DNA of 64,000 bases, taken from Euprymna scolopes (Eukaryota; Mollusca; Cephalopoda; Sepiida; Sepiolidae). Position 1 is the first letter of the stretch; the number at the start of each line of letters is the position of its first letter. The DNA is taken from assembly GCA_024364805.1 (NCBI GenBank), contig CM044495.1:131674028-131738027 (forward strand), read 5' to 3'. The notes under the pieces are model-generated. The model was given only the letters and a program-made list of their open reading frames with translations. It was not told the DNA's origin and ran no database searches. Position numbers and translations under genes: made by a program. Shown here in pieces: positions 50,101 through 54,675 of this stretch.

Positions 50101-52990
50101 ATATGCAAATGCCAATTTCAGTTATACAATATCATCTGAGAAAGGCCATTGAAAATAATCATTTCTACCTTTGGTTAGAATTAAAAAAATATGATTATTG
50201 AATTGGATAATAACTTGAGTTTTATTTCTTCCGCTCGTCACACCAATCATTTCCTGGGTAAGGTTAACACTTTTGTCCAAACTTCCAACTTCTGTACACG
50301 TAACGCACCTTCTCTCAACTCCCAACGTACTTCTGCTAATTCAACTTATTGCTTTGAAATCCAACTTCAAAATGAACCCTCTTTTATCTCCAACCAGGAG
50401 CATCTCATTTGCATATCGGGTGGTCACATTGCAGACATATAAAGAGATAAGGCAGCCATTTTTGTTTCTTTCTTCTTCATTCATTTCATTCCATGACCGA
50501 CCCATTGAATTATGCACACGTGCTAGTTAGGTAAGTCGCACGTTTCCCTACATTAGGCAATGCAAAAGTTGGTATCATAATATACATGGTTCTTGGCAAC
50601 AGTTATTTCAATGTTCAGATGTATCAAGTGGCTGTTCTTTTTATGTGGAGATGAATCCACTGATTTTATTCTTGTCAAATAATCATAGAGCAACTTCCAT
50701 CTGGACTTTATTATTTAGACTGAAGTTGATCATGATACTGAAGACAACCATGAAATGTCGCAGTCTATCAGCTCTTCTAAAGATAGTCTCTTTAATGGAC
50801 TACATCATACTTAATATCTTCAAAGGCATGGTCACCCGACAGATTTGTTAGAAGAGGTCAGCTCTTGAAGTTTTTGTGTCTTGATCCAAAAACACATTCC
50901 CAAAAGTCATGCAACTGGTGCCAACAATGGTATCTTGTGCAACATTCCAAAAAACAAAAAAAAAAGTTCATGAACCTTAGAGATGCATTACCTTCTTCAA
51001 AAATAATTCAATAAATGCATTTCTACTTTAACAATTAAGTGCACACTTTTGATACATCATCTTAACTTCAGAACCATTTGCTTGATATATCATTAGAAAA
51101 TGTGAAGTCTAAAATTAATGCAGTTTTTAACTGTTGACCCCCTTAATTTCTTTTATTTTATTCTCTTTGGTCACATTTTTTCTTTAAAATGTTGATAAAT
51201 ATTTTTCATTGTAAATGTATGAAAAGTTTATTTCTCGATATACTAGCAAGGTGACCCAACGTTTCCGGGATTGAATAATGATCAACTAATGTTCCATACT
51301 CCTATATTTATATTATCCGTGAAAGCGCCTATTTTTTTTTTTAATCAAATCGATTGTCTGCTCTAGTTGGAGACTCCTTTCATACTTCTCACAATAACTT
51401 AGTTAACAATATATTGTAGTCTACATTGCACTGTAGAAATGGCTTGAATTTAAGTTTAAAATGCGAAAGTCAAGTTACCATACTTCAATTGTGCTCTAAA
51501 CAGAAGCATTCATTTTGAATGCACCTGTGATATTAAAGAATCTACTGTTGATTTTATATGCTTGGCCTTACTGGTTGTGCTGTACTAACTTTGAAATTGG
51601 AAATGTTACTTCTTTTAGACATTTTATCTGGATAAATCAAAGTCAGAACTTACAACTCTGCAATTTACCTCAAACTAAATTTTTAGAAATATCCTTCATT
51701 ATATAAACAAAAAACAAACAAAATATTTAATATTAGTAAAAAAAAAAAAAAAAAGTTTTCTAACTTTATTCTTTTGCCGGTCGCATTGACCTTAGCTGGA
51801 TCTGTGATTTTTTGAATTTGATGGAGGATTTCAGCACCGGCACTGGCTCCAGCGTTGTTATAGTTGTCTGGTGTCCTTAACCGAGTAGATACATGAACAT
51901 TATGATTGTACGCATTTGTCATGGGGGACACCGCACCAGCAGCACCCCCACCCGTATTACCCCTGCCATGGCCAGCAAATCTCACTACGGAGTTAGCCAT
52001 ATTCCATGGAATCTGTGGTGAAGTTTGGTTACCAACATGAATAGCCAAATGTTGGTGCGGGTAATGCCCGGCGTAGGGTAACATAGGGCTATGTGGCGCA
52101 CCTCCTCCTCGTAGATGCTGCATGTTGAGCCAAAATGCACTGGCACCATTCATGGAATTAGACATCAAAGCAATCATAGGCAGATTTGCCTCATAGCGCC
52201 GTTGAGAATCCGTTGTCTAATCCAAAGAATAATTTGTTGTATCAGTAAGTTCCCATTGAAATGAACATCTACAAAAAAAAAAAATATATAAAAAAATTAG
52301 ATAAATAAAATGAAAAATAAAATGGCAAAAAGTTAAAAGGGAATAGAAAGTGGATCATGGGTTTACTTTCGACAACCTCACAACTCATGCTTCCCTTATT
52401 TTGTACTTTAGTCCTCATTCCATGAGCAATATTCTGACAAAGAGGGAAGAATTGCTGTTTTCTGGATCGGAATCTATCCATCTACCATTTATCGTTAGCA
52501 AGTTTTTGACATTGAAGTAGTATTGTTTTTTAAACTCTTTACATTAAGTGGCTTGCCTGAAGTGACTACCATTAAAAGATTTTTTTTTTTTTCCACAATT
52601 GATTTTTATTTACAAAACCAAATTTTTTTTAAAAAATGTATTTCAACATGAAATTGAAAACATTTTTATTGTCTAGTTAAAGATATTAAATCTTCCCCCC
52701 CCCCAATATTGCAATAAATAGTTTTATCATTTTTGTTTTTTCTAATAGTTTTCTTTTTGTACCCTTTTTAAAATATGTCTTTAAATAATTAAATTAATTA
52801 AAATTATTTATGTACATTTGTTTTTTAAAAACCAAAGAATGTGAAAACCGACACAATCCATTACATTTATTTAATCAAGTTACAGAAGATTTTAGACAGT
52901 CGAATAGAAAGTTATACTTCTGTAAAGTTAAGGAAAAATTGAAAGGAATTGGGAAACATTTAAACTGTGGAATAGAAAGTTATACTTCTG

Positions 52991-53031
<41 letters not shown>

Positions 53032-53238
53032 AACAGTAAACAAACGTTTCATAAAAGTAAATTAACATGTTTAAAAGATTTTTTACAAATATTCTGATAT
53101 CTCAATACTGAAAAGAAACAAGTTGGAACTTTTATGCATAGTGACGGTTTTCATTCAATCACTACCTTGTTCGACTTTTAGGTCTTCATGGTAGAAGAAT
53201 ACAAGTTAAACTGCCAAATAATCAATCAAACTTCATTG

Positions 53239-53282
<44 letters not shown>

Positions 53283-53414
53283 CAAGCTGATTAACCTAAC
53301 AAACCTAGGGAAGTTGCGATATGTACTTAATTTTCCATTAGTTTTGATATAAGCTATTATAGAAATATTGATTTTTTTTTTTTTTTTGCTCACATGCCGC
53401 TTTTCAGAATTCAT
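17421..53414 (-). CDS. TENT2: Cytoplasmic poly(A) RNA polymerase GLD-2 (TENT2/PAPD4), 13 coding exons, apparently complete
   Basis: TENT2 is a non-canonical nucleotidyltransferase that lengthens poly(A) tails of cytoplasmic mRNAs, and monoadenylates some miRNAs, with RNA-binding partners supplying specificity. Thirteen exons, all gt-ag, splice to 1554 nt (517 residues plus stop; human about 484). Residues 8-157 are a Gly/Asn/Ser-rich, probably disordered N-terminus. A basic patch with KRQR follows near 170. The nucleotidyltransferase core has GSSMSGFG (240-247), catalytic D252 and D254 in SDMDLCL, and third aspartate D312 in VECDLNINN. The nucleotide-recognition SSYSL is at 362-366. The PAP-associated domain includes PPVLPSLQKYYP (380-391) and LGDLFLGFLEYYATNF (420-435). 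The C-terminus has EEPFDLSNTARAV. Human TENT2 has closely matching motifs in the same order. No RNA-recognition motif or zinc finger is seen, as expected for GLD-2. It converges with XYLB. The start exon is the least certain part. Confidence 0.92.
17675..18000 (-). mobile_element. CR1-like LINE 3' end
   Basis: T-run at 17675-17684, 'accacttatcaagggctgaa', 'agcccactcaagggtaaagg', then reverse-strand coding remnants (FKSNVNKFLLSHPLK) equivalent to FKSNINKFLL in the copies at 41659 and 60013. 5'-truncated. It lies in TENT2 intron 12 in the gene's sense. Confidence 0.8.
18000..18970. other. TENT2 intron 12, AT-rich DNA with A-runs
   Basis: A-runs at 18186-18222 and 18696-18714. From about 18720 the composition becomes more balanced and may be the 3' part of the LINE that follows. 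No host coding sequence. Confidence 0.4.
18975..21632 (-). mobile_element. Tx1/L1-like LINE, ORF2 with endonuclease and reverse transcriptase, 5'-truncated
   Basis: On the reverse strand, starting at 21632: an APE-type endonuclease (CFIEVYARNSHVELADFFRR, VRDWNAVL for the usual GDWN, and YSDHRLVRVNL at the catalytic SDH). Then a linker and the reverse transcriptase: VVKLVRKNKDGGDGLDNYRP, GRTIQDNLHTIRLMIEK, LINLYQSKAFDRVDH, RHGCPLSPMLYVLALEPF, SAYADDVTVLV (the catalytic YADD). After it, SGLGMPNVEMR is typical of the L1/Tx1 C-terminal part. Several frame breaks separate these segments and the EN Asp context is altered (VRDWN), so it is inactive. The N-terminus of EN and ORF1 are missing; the break abuts a Copia fragment. 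Confidence 0.88.
21633..23440 (+). mobile_element. Ty1/Copia-family LTR retrotransposon fossil
   Basis: Parts in order: nucleocapsid zinc knuckle (CYNCGRPNHKSFQC, a CX2CX4HX4C form), protease region, GAG-pre-integrase (QTWHKILGHCN), integrase core, and the first residues of the reverse transcriptase region (WEIAMKNEINAL). No LTRs are visible. It is broken, with roughly half a dozen breaks, and looks moderately old because protein similarity is still clear. It abuts the truncated end of the Tx1-like LINE, in TENT2 intron 12, antisense to the gene. Confidence 0.88.
23441..24728. other. TENT2 intron 12, AT-rich remainder
   Basis: A-run at 23501-23522. Similar short stretches 'gtggcttctttttacatg' and 'atggcttcctttttcacatg' near 23778 and 23891 suggest an old tandem duplication of about 110 bp. 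No coding evidence. Confidence 0.4.
24729..24835 (-). CDS. TENT2: TENT2 exon 12
   Basis: The acceptor is attttttag and the donor GAAG|gtaagt. It codes for FKHSAISVRTGTKIPIEIVK and on to QWKCLCIE. It aligns with human 'WNSQMISVREAKAIP...KYICVEE'. The stretch IVKHKVGTPGQ between them appears a few residues longer than in vertebrates. Confidence 0.93.
26053..26404. repeat. Minisatellite of ten 33-bp units built from a transposon end, closed by an inverted unit
   Basis: Ten direct units of about 33 bp (cacaaagtctggctgcataa plus tctacacagtgc) begin with cagggtgcccac at 26053. The last unit is followed at once by its inverted copy (atagccagactttgtggaca, then ccctg to 26404). The ends cagggtg...caccctg flanked by TA are typical of Tc1/mariner terminal repeats inserted at TA. 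The 11-residue peptide repeats seen in all frames follow from the unit being a multiple of three. Confidence 0.92.
26405..26444. repeat. (TA)n microsatellite
   Basis: Alternating TA directly after the minisatellite, perhaps grown from the TA target site. Confidence 0.9.
26530..26597 (+). repeat. Repeat N, short copy
   Basis: 'gtggttggttgttttatggt', 'atatcaaccattttgggtta' and 'tttaatgctgaattc' match the reverse complement of 2370-2440. Confidence 0.7.
26700..27060. other. TENT2 intron 11, unknown balanced-composition block
   Basis: 'cctgcagccctcaaatgggt', 'cacatacccaggatcttagg' and neighbours are not AT-rich and look like old repeat sequence, but nothing in this window matches and no frame is open. 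Confidence 0.3.
27097..27230 (-). CDS. TENT2: TENT2 exon 11, PAP-associated domain
   Basis: The acceptor is ttttttacag and the donor TTTGA|gtgagt. It codes for EVFSIKNDISSLRLDEELPH and on to ESLGDLFLGFLEYYATNF. The LG.LFLGFL.YYAT.F motif is diagnostic of the PAP-associated domain in GLD-2 type enzymes. Confidence 0.96.
27271..27338. repeat. 34-bp tandem duplication
   Basis: 'aggaaacaacaaaacaatct' plus 'caaattagctgaa' occurs twice in direct tandem with no visible mismatch, so it is a recent duplication. Confidence 0.9.
27679..28070. mobile_element. Palindromic element P, copy 2
   Basis: Left end ccagaattccctacataa; A-run 27743-27763; centre 'ttttcaccccacccctcaaa'; right arm 'tttggaatatgatattttta', 'catggctatatacatcatac', 'ataggaggaattct'. 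In TENT2 intron 10. Confidence 0.8.
28225..28500 (+). repeat. Repeat family G, copy
   Basis: Shared 'gcagatttcatattgatga', 'agccaattctctattga', 'gggtgccatcggttagaa' and 'aaaacatttagtgctgcagc' with 56440-56730. AT-rich and non-coding; no terminal repeats recognised. Confidence 0.65.
28822..29490. mobile_element. Palindromic element P, copy 3, split by SINE A2
   Basis: Left arm gcccagaattcccctatctt, A-run 28842-28860, 'attgatcaagtagc'; right arm 'aaaactacttgaccaattta', 'catcatgagtatgtacag'. The SINE-like element at 28937-29320 interrupts it. Confidence 0.8.
28937..29320 (+). mobile_element. SINE-like repeat, subfamily A, copy 2 (nested, internally shortened)
   Basis: Head actagtctaggtgcccagcg, then 'gctcgagtg'; tail 'gcagacatacaaacatacat', 'aaacagacaggtgagattta'. 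The segment around the 'ggctcgaaccc' part is missing. The last 'gacaggtgagatttatatta' is duplicated in tandem. Confidence 0.85.
30010..30056 (-). CDS. TENT2: TENT2 exon 10
   Basis: A 47-nt exon: acceptor ttttttttcag, donor CCG|gtaatt. It codes for GTKPPVLPSLQKYYP, matching human 'EPILPSLQKIYPE'. The Pro-Ser-Leu-Gln turn starts the PAP-associated region. Confidence 0.92.
30225..30595 (-). mobile_element. Decayed LINE ORF2 C-terminal part (RTE/BovB-like tail)
   Basis: The reverse strand reads NDWRMIKWMYNVSFKERFDL, the 'RMIRWMCGVS.KDR' motif of the region after the reverse transcriptase in several LINE clades, followed by 'EPETLMVWPY' where family members have 'RRLRWFGHV'. Many substitutions and stops. 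In TENT2 intron 9, gene sense. Confidence 0.6.
31040..31260. repeat. Repeat family J with internal hairpin
   Basis: Arms near 31118-31157 and 31200-31240 (for example aacctctgaccttcttcagg against cctggagaaggtcagaggtt) face each other. A related, more diverged copy without a clear second arm lies at 45715-45870 ('gattgattattc', 'gatgtaacctcag', 'aggaatctttacagaa'). Confidence 0.75.
31468..31596 (-). CDS. TENT2: TENT2 exon 9, central domain
   Basis: The acceptor is tttgtttag and the donor CAAT|gtgagt. It codes for DWRVMPLVLFIKYWSRFHDI and on to SSYSLGLMAIHYLQ. The PLVL.IK.W..FH.INDA and SSYSL motifs belong to the nucleotide-recognition (central) domain and match human TENT2 closely. Confidence 0.96.
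31890..32115 (+). repeat. Repeat family D, copy 1
   Basis: 'catgggtttactttcgacag', 'gacaaagagggaagaattgc' and 'cagaatctatccattta' match 52340-52540 and, inverted, 45222-45402. Unknown type, non-coding. Confidence 0.75.
32292..32560. repeat. Block bounded by 12-bp inverted repeats
   Basis: gtctcagagtag at about 32293 and ctactctgagac at about 32548 form short inverted ends around 240 bp of balanced composition. The + strand frame of 60 codons (32325-32507, LTPSQREKAKLGRIDLKLQR) has no recognised domain. It could be a MITE or an unspliced exon-like remnant; unresolved. Confidence 0.45.
32660..32884. other. Assembly gap (N) flanked by A-runs
   Basis: A run of about 225 N with A-runs immediately on both sides (32643-32659 and 32885-32911). 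The true length is unknown. Confidence 0.98.
32935..33215 (+). repeat. Repeat family E, copy 1
   Basis: 'ggccaaagattttcaggttt', 'tttacctcccttttgtta', 'caattttctaccttatagtc' and 'cataatttttggatatgttc' are shared with 34478-34660, 59505-59775 and, inverted, 38800-38950 and 61795-61890. AT-rich and non-coding. Confidence 0.75.
33713..33932. mobile_element. Mariner-type MITE fragment
   Basis: tatggtgagccaaaagtagg at the left; the reverse complement of the right end reads atacagagtgagcgaaact. Both sit in TA-rich flanks. The similarity of the ends is imperfect, so the boundaries are tentative. Confidence 0.45.
34136..34212 (-). CDS. TENT2: TENT2 exon 8, third catalytic aspartate
   Basis: The acceptor is acttattttag and the donor AGAA|gtaagt. 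It codes for QVECDLNINNSVGIRNTHLL and KAYAR. D312 within ECDLNINN is the third metal-binding residue. NSVGIRNT is nearly the same as human 'NIVGIRNT'. Confidence 0.96.
34478..34660 (+). repeat. Repeat family E, copy 2
   Basis: 'aaacttacctcccttttgaa', 'aataattttctaccttatcg' and 'cataatttttggattta' follow the family order. In TENT2 intron 7. Confidence 0.7.
34742..34808 (-). CDS. TENT2: TENT2 exon 7
   Basis: The acceptor is tattttttag and the donor ATCAG|gtaaaa. It codes for FIKTSQVIKAKVPILKFWDD plus Ile. The stretch VIKAKVPILKF matches human 'LIRAKVPIVKF', the strand preceding the third catalytic aspartate. Confidence 0.93.
35044..35072. repeat. (AT)n microsatellite
   Basis: Alternating AT after an A-run. 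Confidence 0.9.
35083..35425. repeat. Two related direct segments, about 75 bp each
   Basis: 'tctagccatacttatgaacc' with 'gtgatagcgaaacagtactg' (35087) and 'tctagccacactgatgaact' with 'gtgatatagcaaaatagtac' (35368). The DNA between includes 'gactgtcgcctagacagttg', then 'aatttcaatcccgac', loosely like a Pol III promoter, so an old SINE is possible. Confidence 0.5.
35435..35476. repeat. (CA)n then (CATA)n microsatellite
   Basis: acacacac followed by acatacatacatatatg. Confidence 0.9.
35752..35815 (-). CDS. TENT2: TENT2 exon 6
   Basis: The acceptor is ctatttttag and the donor TGTT|gtgagt. It codes for IDQRREATEILNLVHRGLKK and Cys. It aligns with human 'KTEARHILTLVHKHF', the helix that follows the first catalytic strand. 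Confidence 0.9.
36050..37500 (+). repeat. Array H: divergent direct repeats of roughly 170-250 bp
   Basis: At least four successive units share 'gtctaaacatttgaaatttt', 'acataaagggtattcagac', 'caagctttttaatcagtttt', 'ggctgccaagaagtcaaagt' and 'gcccaaaacaataaatgtta'. The units are diverged, so the array is old. A SINE-like copy on the - strand (36250-36642) and a GT/GC tract (36661-36684) interrupt it. Non-coding: frames through it are short. Confidence 0.8.
36250..36642 (-). mobile_element. SINE-like repeat, subfamily A, copy 3
   Basis: The + strand shows the reverse of the family: 'cctaaaacttttgacagagg', 'cgacggatttttacaagatc', 'agtatcgttttgaagttcga', 'gtatgggttcgagcctgcct', 'tttttttgctcaacacac', ending 'caccgggctgaaatgctagt'. 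Most of the body is present. Confidence 0.85.
37640..37902. mobile_element. MITE family M, copy 3 (one end only)
   Basis: 'gtgaaggaaccgatttatca', 'gtcaccacttctggtagcg' and 'agttaggaagtacattagct' match the terminal repeat of copies 1 and 2. 'atttcaataattcttaatta' (37646) is the reverse complement of the interior of copy 1 near 7488-7507. An A-run of about 59 (37677-37735) sits in the middle. The other terminal repeat is absent. Confidence 0.75.
38432..38523 (-). CDS. TENT2: TENT2 exon 5, catalytic nucleotidyltransferase signature
   Basis: The acceptor is ttttcctttcag and the donor CCG|gttaatg. It codes for the polymerase-beta superfamily signature GSSMSGFGTNKSDMDLCL: the Gly-Ser helix turn that holds the triphosphate and two metal-binding aspartates (D252, D254 of the assembled protein). 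Both catalytic residues are intact. Confidence 0.96.
38800..38950 (-). repeat. Repeat family E, copy 3
   Basis: 'gaatttcacatgcaaacaat', 'atgattatatccaaaaatta' and 'gataaaaaattatttattaa' are the reverse complement of the family order. In TENT2 intron 4. Confidence 0.65.
39490..40172 (+). mobile_element. SINE-like repeat, subfamily C, copy 1
   Basis: Head 'tagcatggagacccaacgtt', then 'gtccaggattgaatgagg'; interior 'aaccaaatcgatt', 'tgcactgtagag', 'caattgtgctctcacgagaa'; end 'gaacttacatacagacaaag'. It shares the first two thirds with 51242-51570. Confidence 0.75.
40449..40563 (-). CDS. TENT2: TENT2 exon 4, helical lead-in to the catalytic core
   Basis: The acceptor is ccttctttcag and the donor CCAT|gtaagtt. 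It codes for VTTAMMDYFHKHHQAEEVYR and a helical continuation ending in GVFP. It corresponds to the human segment 'LSQQILELFETCQQQ...LLFPQ' just before the nucleotidyltransferase signature. Confidence 0.9.
40657..41062. mobile_element. Palindromic element P, copy 4 (most complete)
   Basis: The left arm (gcccagaattacttccataa, A-run, 'catgacaaaatgaaaatatc', 'ataaattaatcaagtaattt') mirrors the right arm ('aaaactacttgatcaattta', 'ttggaatacaatattttctt', 'catggctatgttcatcatac', 'ataaggggaattatgtac'). Arms are about 130 bp and the centre about 140 bp. In TENT2 intron 3. Confidence 0.85.
41659..44400 (-). mobile_element. CR1-like LINE with zinc-knuckle ORF1, internally deleted
   Basis: Read on the reverse strand from 44400: ORF1 N-terminal part (EEITTYYPTYIVLELVDDRP, then ITKLSSFIIE). 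Next an RRM-like part, then the gag-like knuckles CQKFGYHENWCNKE, CKNCGMDG and CINCQGEHSADSRFCEVW (43680-43480), and the 'QNISFPEA' motif. The start of ORF2 with the endonuclease motif 'ICL.ETLL' is near 42780. Most of EN and RT are missing; the RT C-terminus (YLYKS..., LVGDILFSFLQPLSHRGDIA, FFKSNINKFLL) resumes at about 42330. The 3' UTR and a poly(A) tail (T-run 41659-41678) close it. Many stops. A second LINE tail is inserted at 44000-44105. Confidence 0.8.
44000..44105 (-). mobile_element. CR1-like LINE tail nested in the ORF1 of another copy
   Basis: T-run 44000-44035 (poly(A) on the reverse strand), then 'gatcaccacttatcaaggcc' and 'cggaagccactcagggataa'. Only about 70 bp of 3' UTR came with the tail. 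The interrupted ORF1 resumes on the far side. Confidence 0.8.
44578..44699 (+). mobile_element. SINE-like repeat, subfamily A, copy 4 (cut by the gap)
   Basis: Head actagcctgggtggccgggt, then 'gttgagcaaaa', 'tgctagtaggcaggcaggct', 'caaacctgtacggc', ending at the N run. The rest is lost in the gap. Confidence 0.8.
44700..45190. other. Assembly gap (N) flanked by A-runs
   Basis: 491 N between A-runs at 44684-44699 and 45191-45222. It hides part of TENT2 intron 3 and the remainder of a SINE-like copy. Confidence 0.98.
45222..45402 (-). repeat. Repeat family D, copy 3 (inverted)
   Basis: 'agattctgacccagaaaaca' and 'gccgaaagtaaacataggat' are the reverse complement of family D motifs at 31890 and 52340. 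Confidence 0.6.
45715..45870. repeat. Repeat family J, diverged copy
   Basis: Matches the first half of 31040-31190 in order and spacing. Confidence 0.5.
46150..46258 (-). CDS. TENT2: TENT2 exon 3, basic linker
   Basis: The acceptor is tgtttacttaaag; an alternative AG lies three bases on, in the same phase. The donor GATAAA|gtaagt is near consensus. It codes for RQLDGGNIGNFKRQRLNN and a further 18 residues. KRQR looks like the basic patch of vertebrate TENT2. The exon is too short to have homology on its own; phase and motif support it. Confidence 0.78.
46567..47011 (+). mobile_element. SINE-like repeat, subfamily A, copy 5
   Basis: Complete from actagcctggatgcctggcg to 'aaagtgagatttatattata'. 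Contains 'ccaaaccggaagtggcgaag', 'gaaaagtgcctagttgaggg', 'tcgatatttgttgtccgaag', 'gcagacatataaacatacat'. First of three similar elements in direct succession. Confidence 0.88.
47012..47709 (+). mobile_element. SINE-like repeat, subfamily B, copy 2
   Basis: Head actagcgaggatacccggcg; the body shares 'aaaaccagctccccat', 'gggccgagaacacaaattcg', 'tcgtagatattatgatttag' with 10671-11332; ends 'cacaaacacattttcgcttt', then 'tacataatag'. Confidence 0.85.
47710..48350 (+). mobile_element. SINE-like repeat, chimeric (B head, A tail)
   Basis: Head actagtaggggtacccggtg like B. From 'tggttgaggattaaggaatg' (48190) it follows the A-type tail ('ttttcgatatttgttgtcag', 'gataccgatctggcgaaaat', 'cggcctctgtcgaaag' with one change), then 'acaaacacacattttcgctt'. 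In between it has 'ctgggattgaacctgcaatc', a Pol III B-box-like or tRNA-like stretch. Confidence 0.8.
49440..49850. other. GC-rich unknown block in TENT2 intron 2
   Basis: 'ggttccggcattcaccctgg', 'gtctgttgggccggcccttt' and following stand out from the AT-rich intron. No open frame longer than a few dozen codons and no second copy in the window. Likely an old mobile element, not identified. Confidence 0.35.
50190..50870. other. Unknown block with short open frames in TENT2 intron 2
   Basis: Frames of 67-85 codons occur on both strands, but none shows a domain, a codon pattern or splice sites I can defend. Confidence 0.25.
51242..51570 (+). mobile_element. SINE-like repeat, subfamily C, copy 2
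   Basis: Head actagcaaggtgacccaacg, then 'tttccgggattgaataatga'; shares 'aatcaaatcgattgtctgct', 'acattgcactgtaga', 'ttcaattgtgctct' with 39490-40172. Confidence 0.75.
51765..52216 (-). CDS. TENT2: TENT2 exon 2, low-complexity N-terminal region
   Basis: The acceptor is ttctttggattag. The exon is open for 150 codons and rich in Asn, Gly, His, Ala and Pro (for example GHGRGNTGGGAAGAVSP), typical of the disordered N-terminus of GLD-2 proteins. Donor AATAAA|gttaga leaves two bases and fits exon 3. A stronger-looking site, AAG|gtcaat, 24 nt earlier would be phase 0 and run exon 3 into a stop, so the weaker site is chosen. The end of this exon reads GKRIK, which together with exon 3 resembles the human GRKRLSDE...GKRQRF patch. 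Confidence 0.8.
52340..52540 (+). repeat. Repeat family D, copy 2
   Basis: 'catgggtttactttcgacaa', 'ctgacaaagagggaagaatt' and 'cggaatctatccatct' match 31890-32115. It lies in TENT2 intron 1. Confidence 0.75.
52992..53026. repeat. Long A-run
   Basis: About 35 A in a row; a second run of about 42 follows at 53239-53280. Confidence 0.9.
53394..53414 (-). CDS. TENT2: TENT2 exon 1 (proposed 7-codon start exon)
   Basis: ATG at 53414 opens MNSEKRH and is followed directly by a good donor, CAT|gtgagc. Its phase 0 end matches the phase 0 acceptor of exon 2, giving MNSEKRHTTDSQRRY. The context cggccATGa is an acceptable start. The alternative is an internal Met in exon 2 (ATG at 52177) with exon 1 entirely non-coding. 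The splice logic is seen; use of this start is inferred. Confidence 0.5.
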
Positions 53415-53469
53415 GGCCGTGGGTGGTCATCAATGAACAGTTCTTGTAGCAAACCATAAACAACGTTTT

Positions 53470-53764
53470 CAAACGCATAAATGATGATAATCATGAAGAA
53501 AGACCTGTTTGTCTAAGAGATGTAGATCTACTTTCATTAAGAACATTCAAGTAAAAAACAAAAAAATGTAAAAATAAAACTATTTCAGACAAAAAGGTTT
53601 TCAACTACTTTAATCTAACAAAAAAATAAAAGTAAATATAATTTTATTTATTGATTTTACATATTTTCTTCCATTTATTTTAATGCCCTTAGTAAAAGTA
53701 GAGTTATGTCCCTTAGACGAACAGGTCTTTCTTCATGATTGCCTAAATAATTGCACACTAAAAA
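53470..53764. mobile_element. MITE with about 57-bp terminal inverted repeats, upstream of the TENT2 start
   Basis: 'atcatgaagaaagacctgtt' with 'tgtctaagagatgtag' at the left, and its mirror 'cccttagacgaacaggtctt', 'tcttcatgattgcc' at the right, with few differences. The interior is AT-only. It lies 60 bp 5' of the proposed TENT2 initiation codon, so it could fall in the 5' UTR or promoter. Confidence 0.85.
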
Positions 53765-54339
53765 AATAAATTTTAATTATCTGATTATTTTCAATAATTA
53801 ATCAAAAATTCAACTTTTACTTGATAATTTATTTTAAAAAATATTCCAGCAAATTCTAATACATTTTAATTTTCCCCAGAAGATTTAATGTGATTGTTTT
53901 TGTTTTTTTTAATCATCATAACAATTTGTGGATTTCTAGGTACCTCCGCAGGTATATGTAAAATGGCAGCGTTTTACGCATTAACAGCAATGTCATCATT
54001 TTGTGTTTATTTTTTGTCAATTTCAATGGATGGGTATTGGCACTATAATAATTAATGGAAATAACTTTTTTTTGCTATCGGATTTTCATATTTACATTTA
54101 TATTATATTGCTTTAGAAAAATTAATAATTGAATATATATATGTACTTATTAATACGTTAATTTTAACGTCTTCCGTTGACACTTATGTATATAATGACA
54201 ATGTTGCTTTAAAAAAAAAATAAAAAATAAAAAAAATAAAGTTAACACTTCAATTCAAATAATCAAATCAAAACAAAATATTTTAGGCTGATTTTGGATT
54301 TCCGATTTTTATTATATCAAAAGCCACATATTCTATTAT

Positions 54340-54675
54340 CTATAATATAAAGCTGAATGTGTGTGTGTGTGGCCACGAATTGGCTCCTATATGGTTGACT
54401 ATTTTAAAAAACTGATTACATATGATAGATGTATCGAGGATCATTTTTTTGGTCACTCTTGGCTACGAATGGAAACAAAGTTGATATAAAAAAATATATT
54501 TTCGCGAAAATTATCTTTACTTTCATATTTTGCTTAGGGTATAATTTTTGAGTATTAAAACCTATCTCTTTACAACCTCCTCCTTTTCATAACTTATCAT
54601 ACTTTCATCAATCACAGTCCATTTTCTGTAGGCTGTTTTTGAACCCAATCAACGGCGGGTACTTCTGCTAGTATG
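54340..54675 (+). repeat. SINE/MITE-like repeat F
   Basis: Starts 'ctataatataaagctgaatg' with a (GT)n tract, ends 'tcaacggcgggtacttctgc', then 'tagta'. The end resembles the ACTAG-type heads of the other SINE-like families read in reverse ('tactagcagaagtacccgcc'). One copy only. Confidence 0.6.

Noticed and set aside
52810-53097. + strand frame of 95 codons with a Lys run
   Set aside because: It depends on the A-run at 52992; lies antisense in TENT2 intron 1, with no motif.
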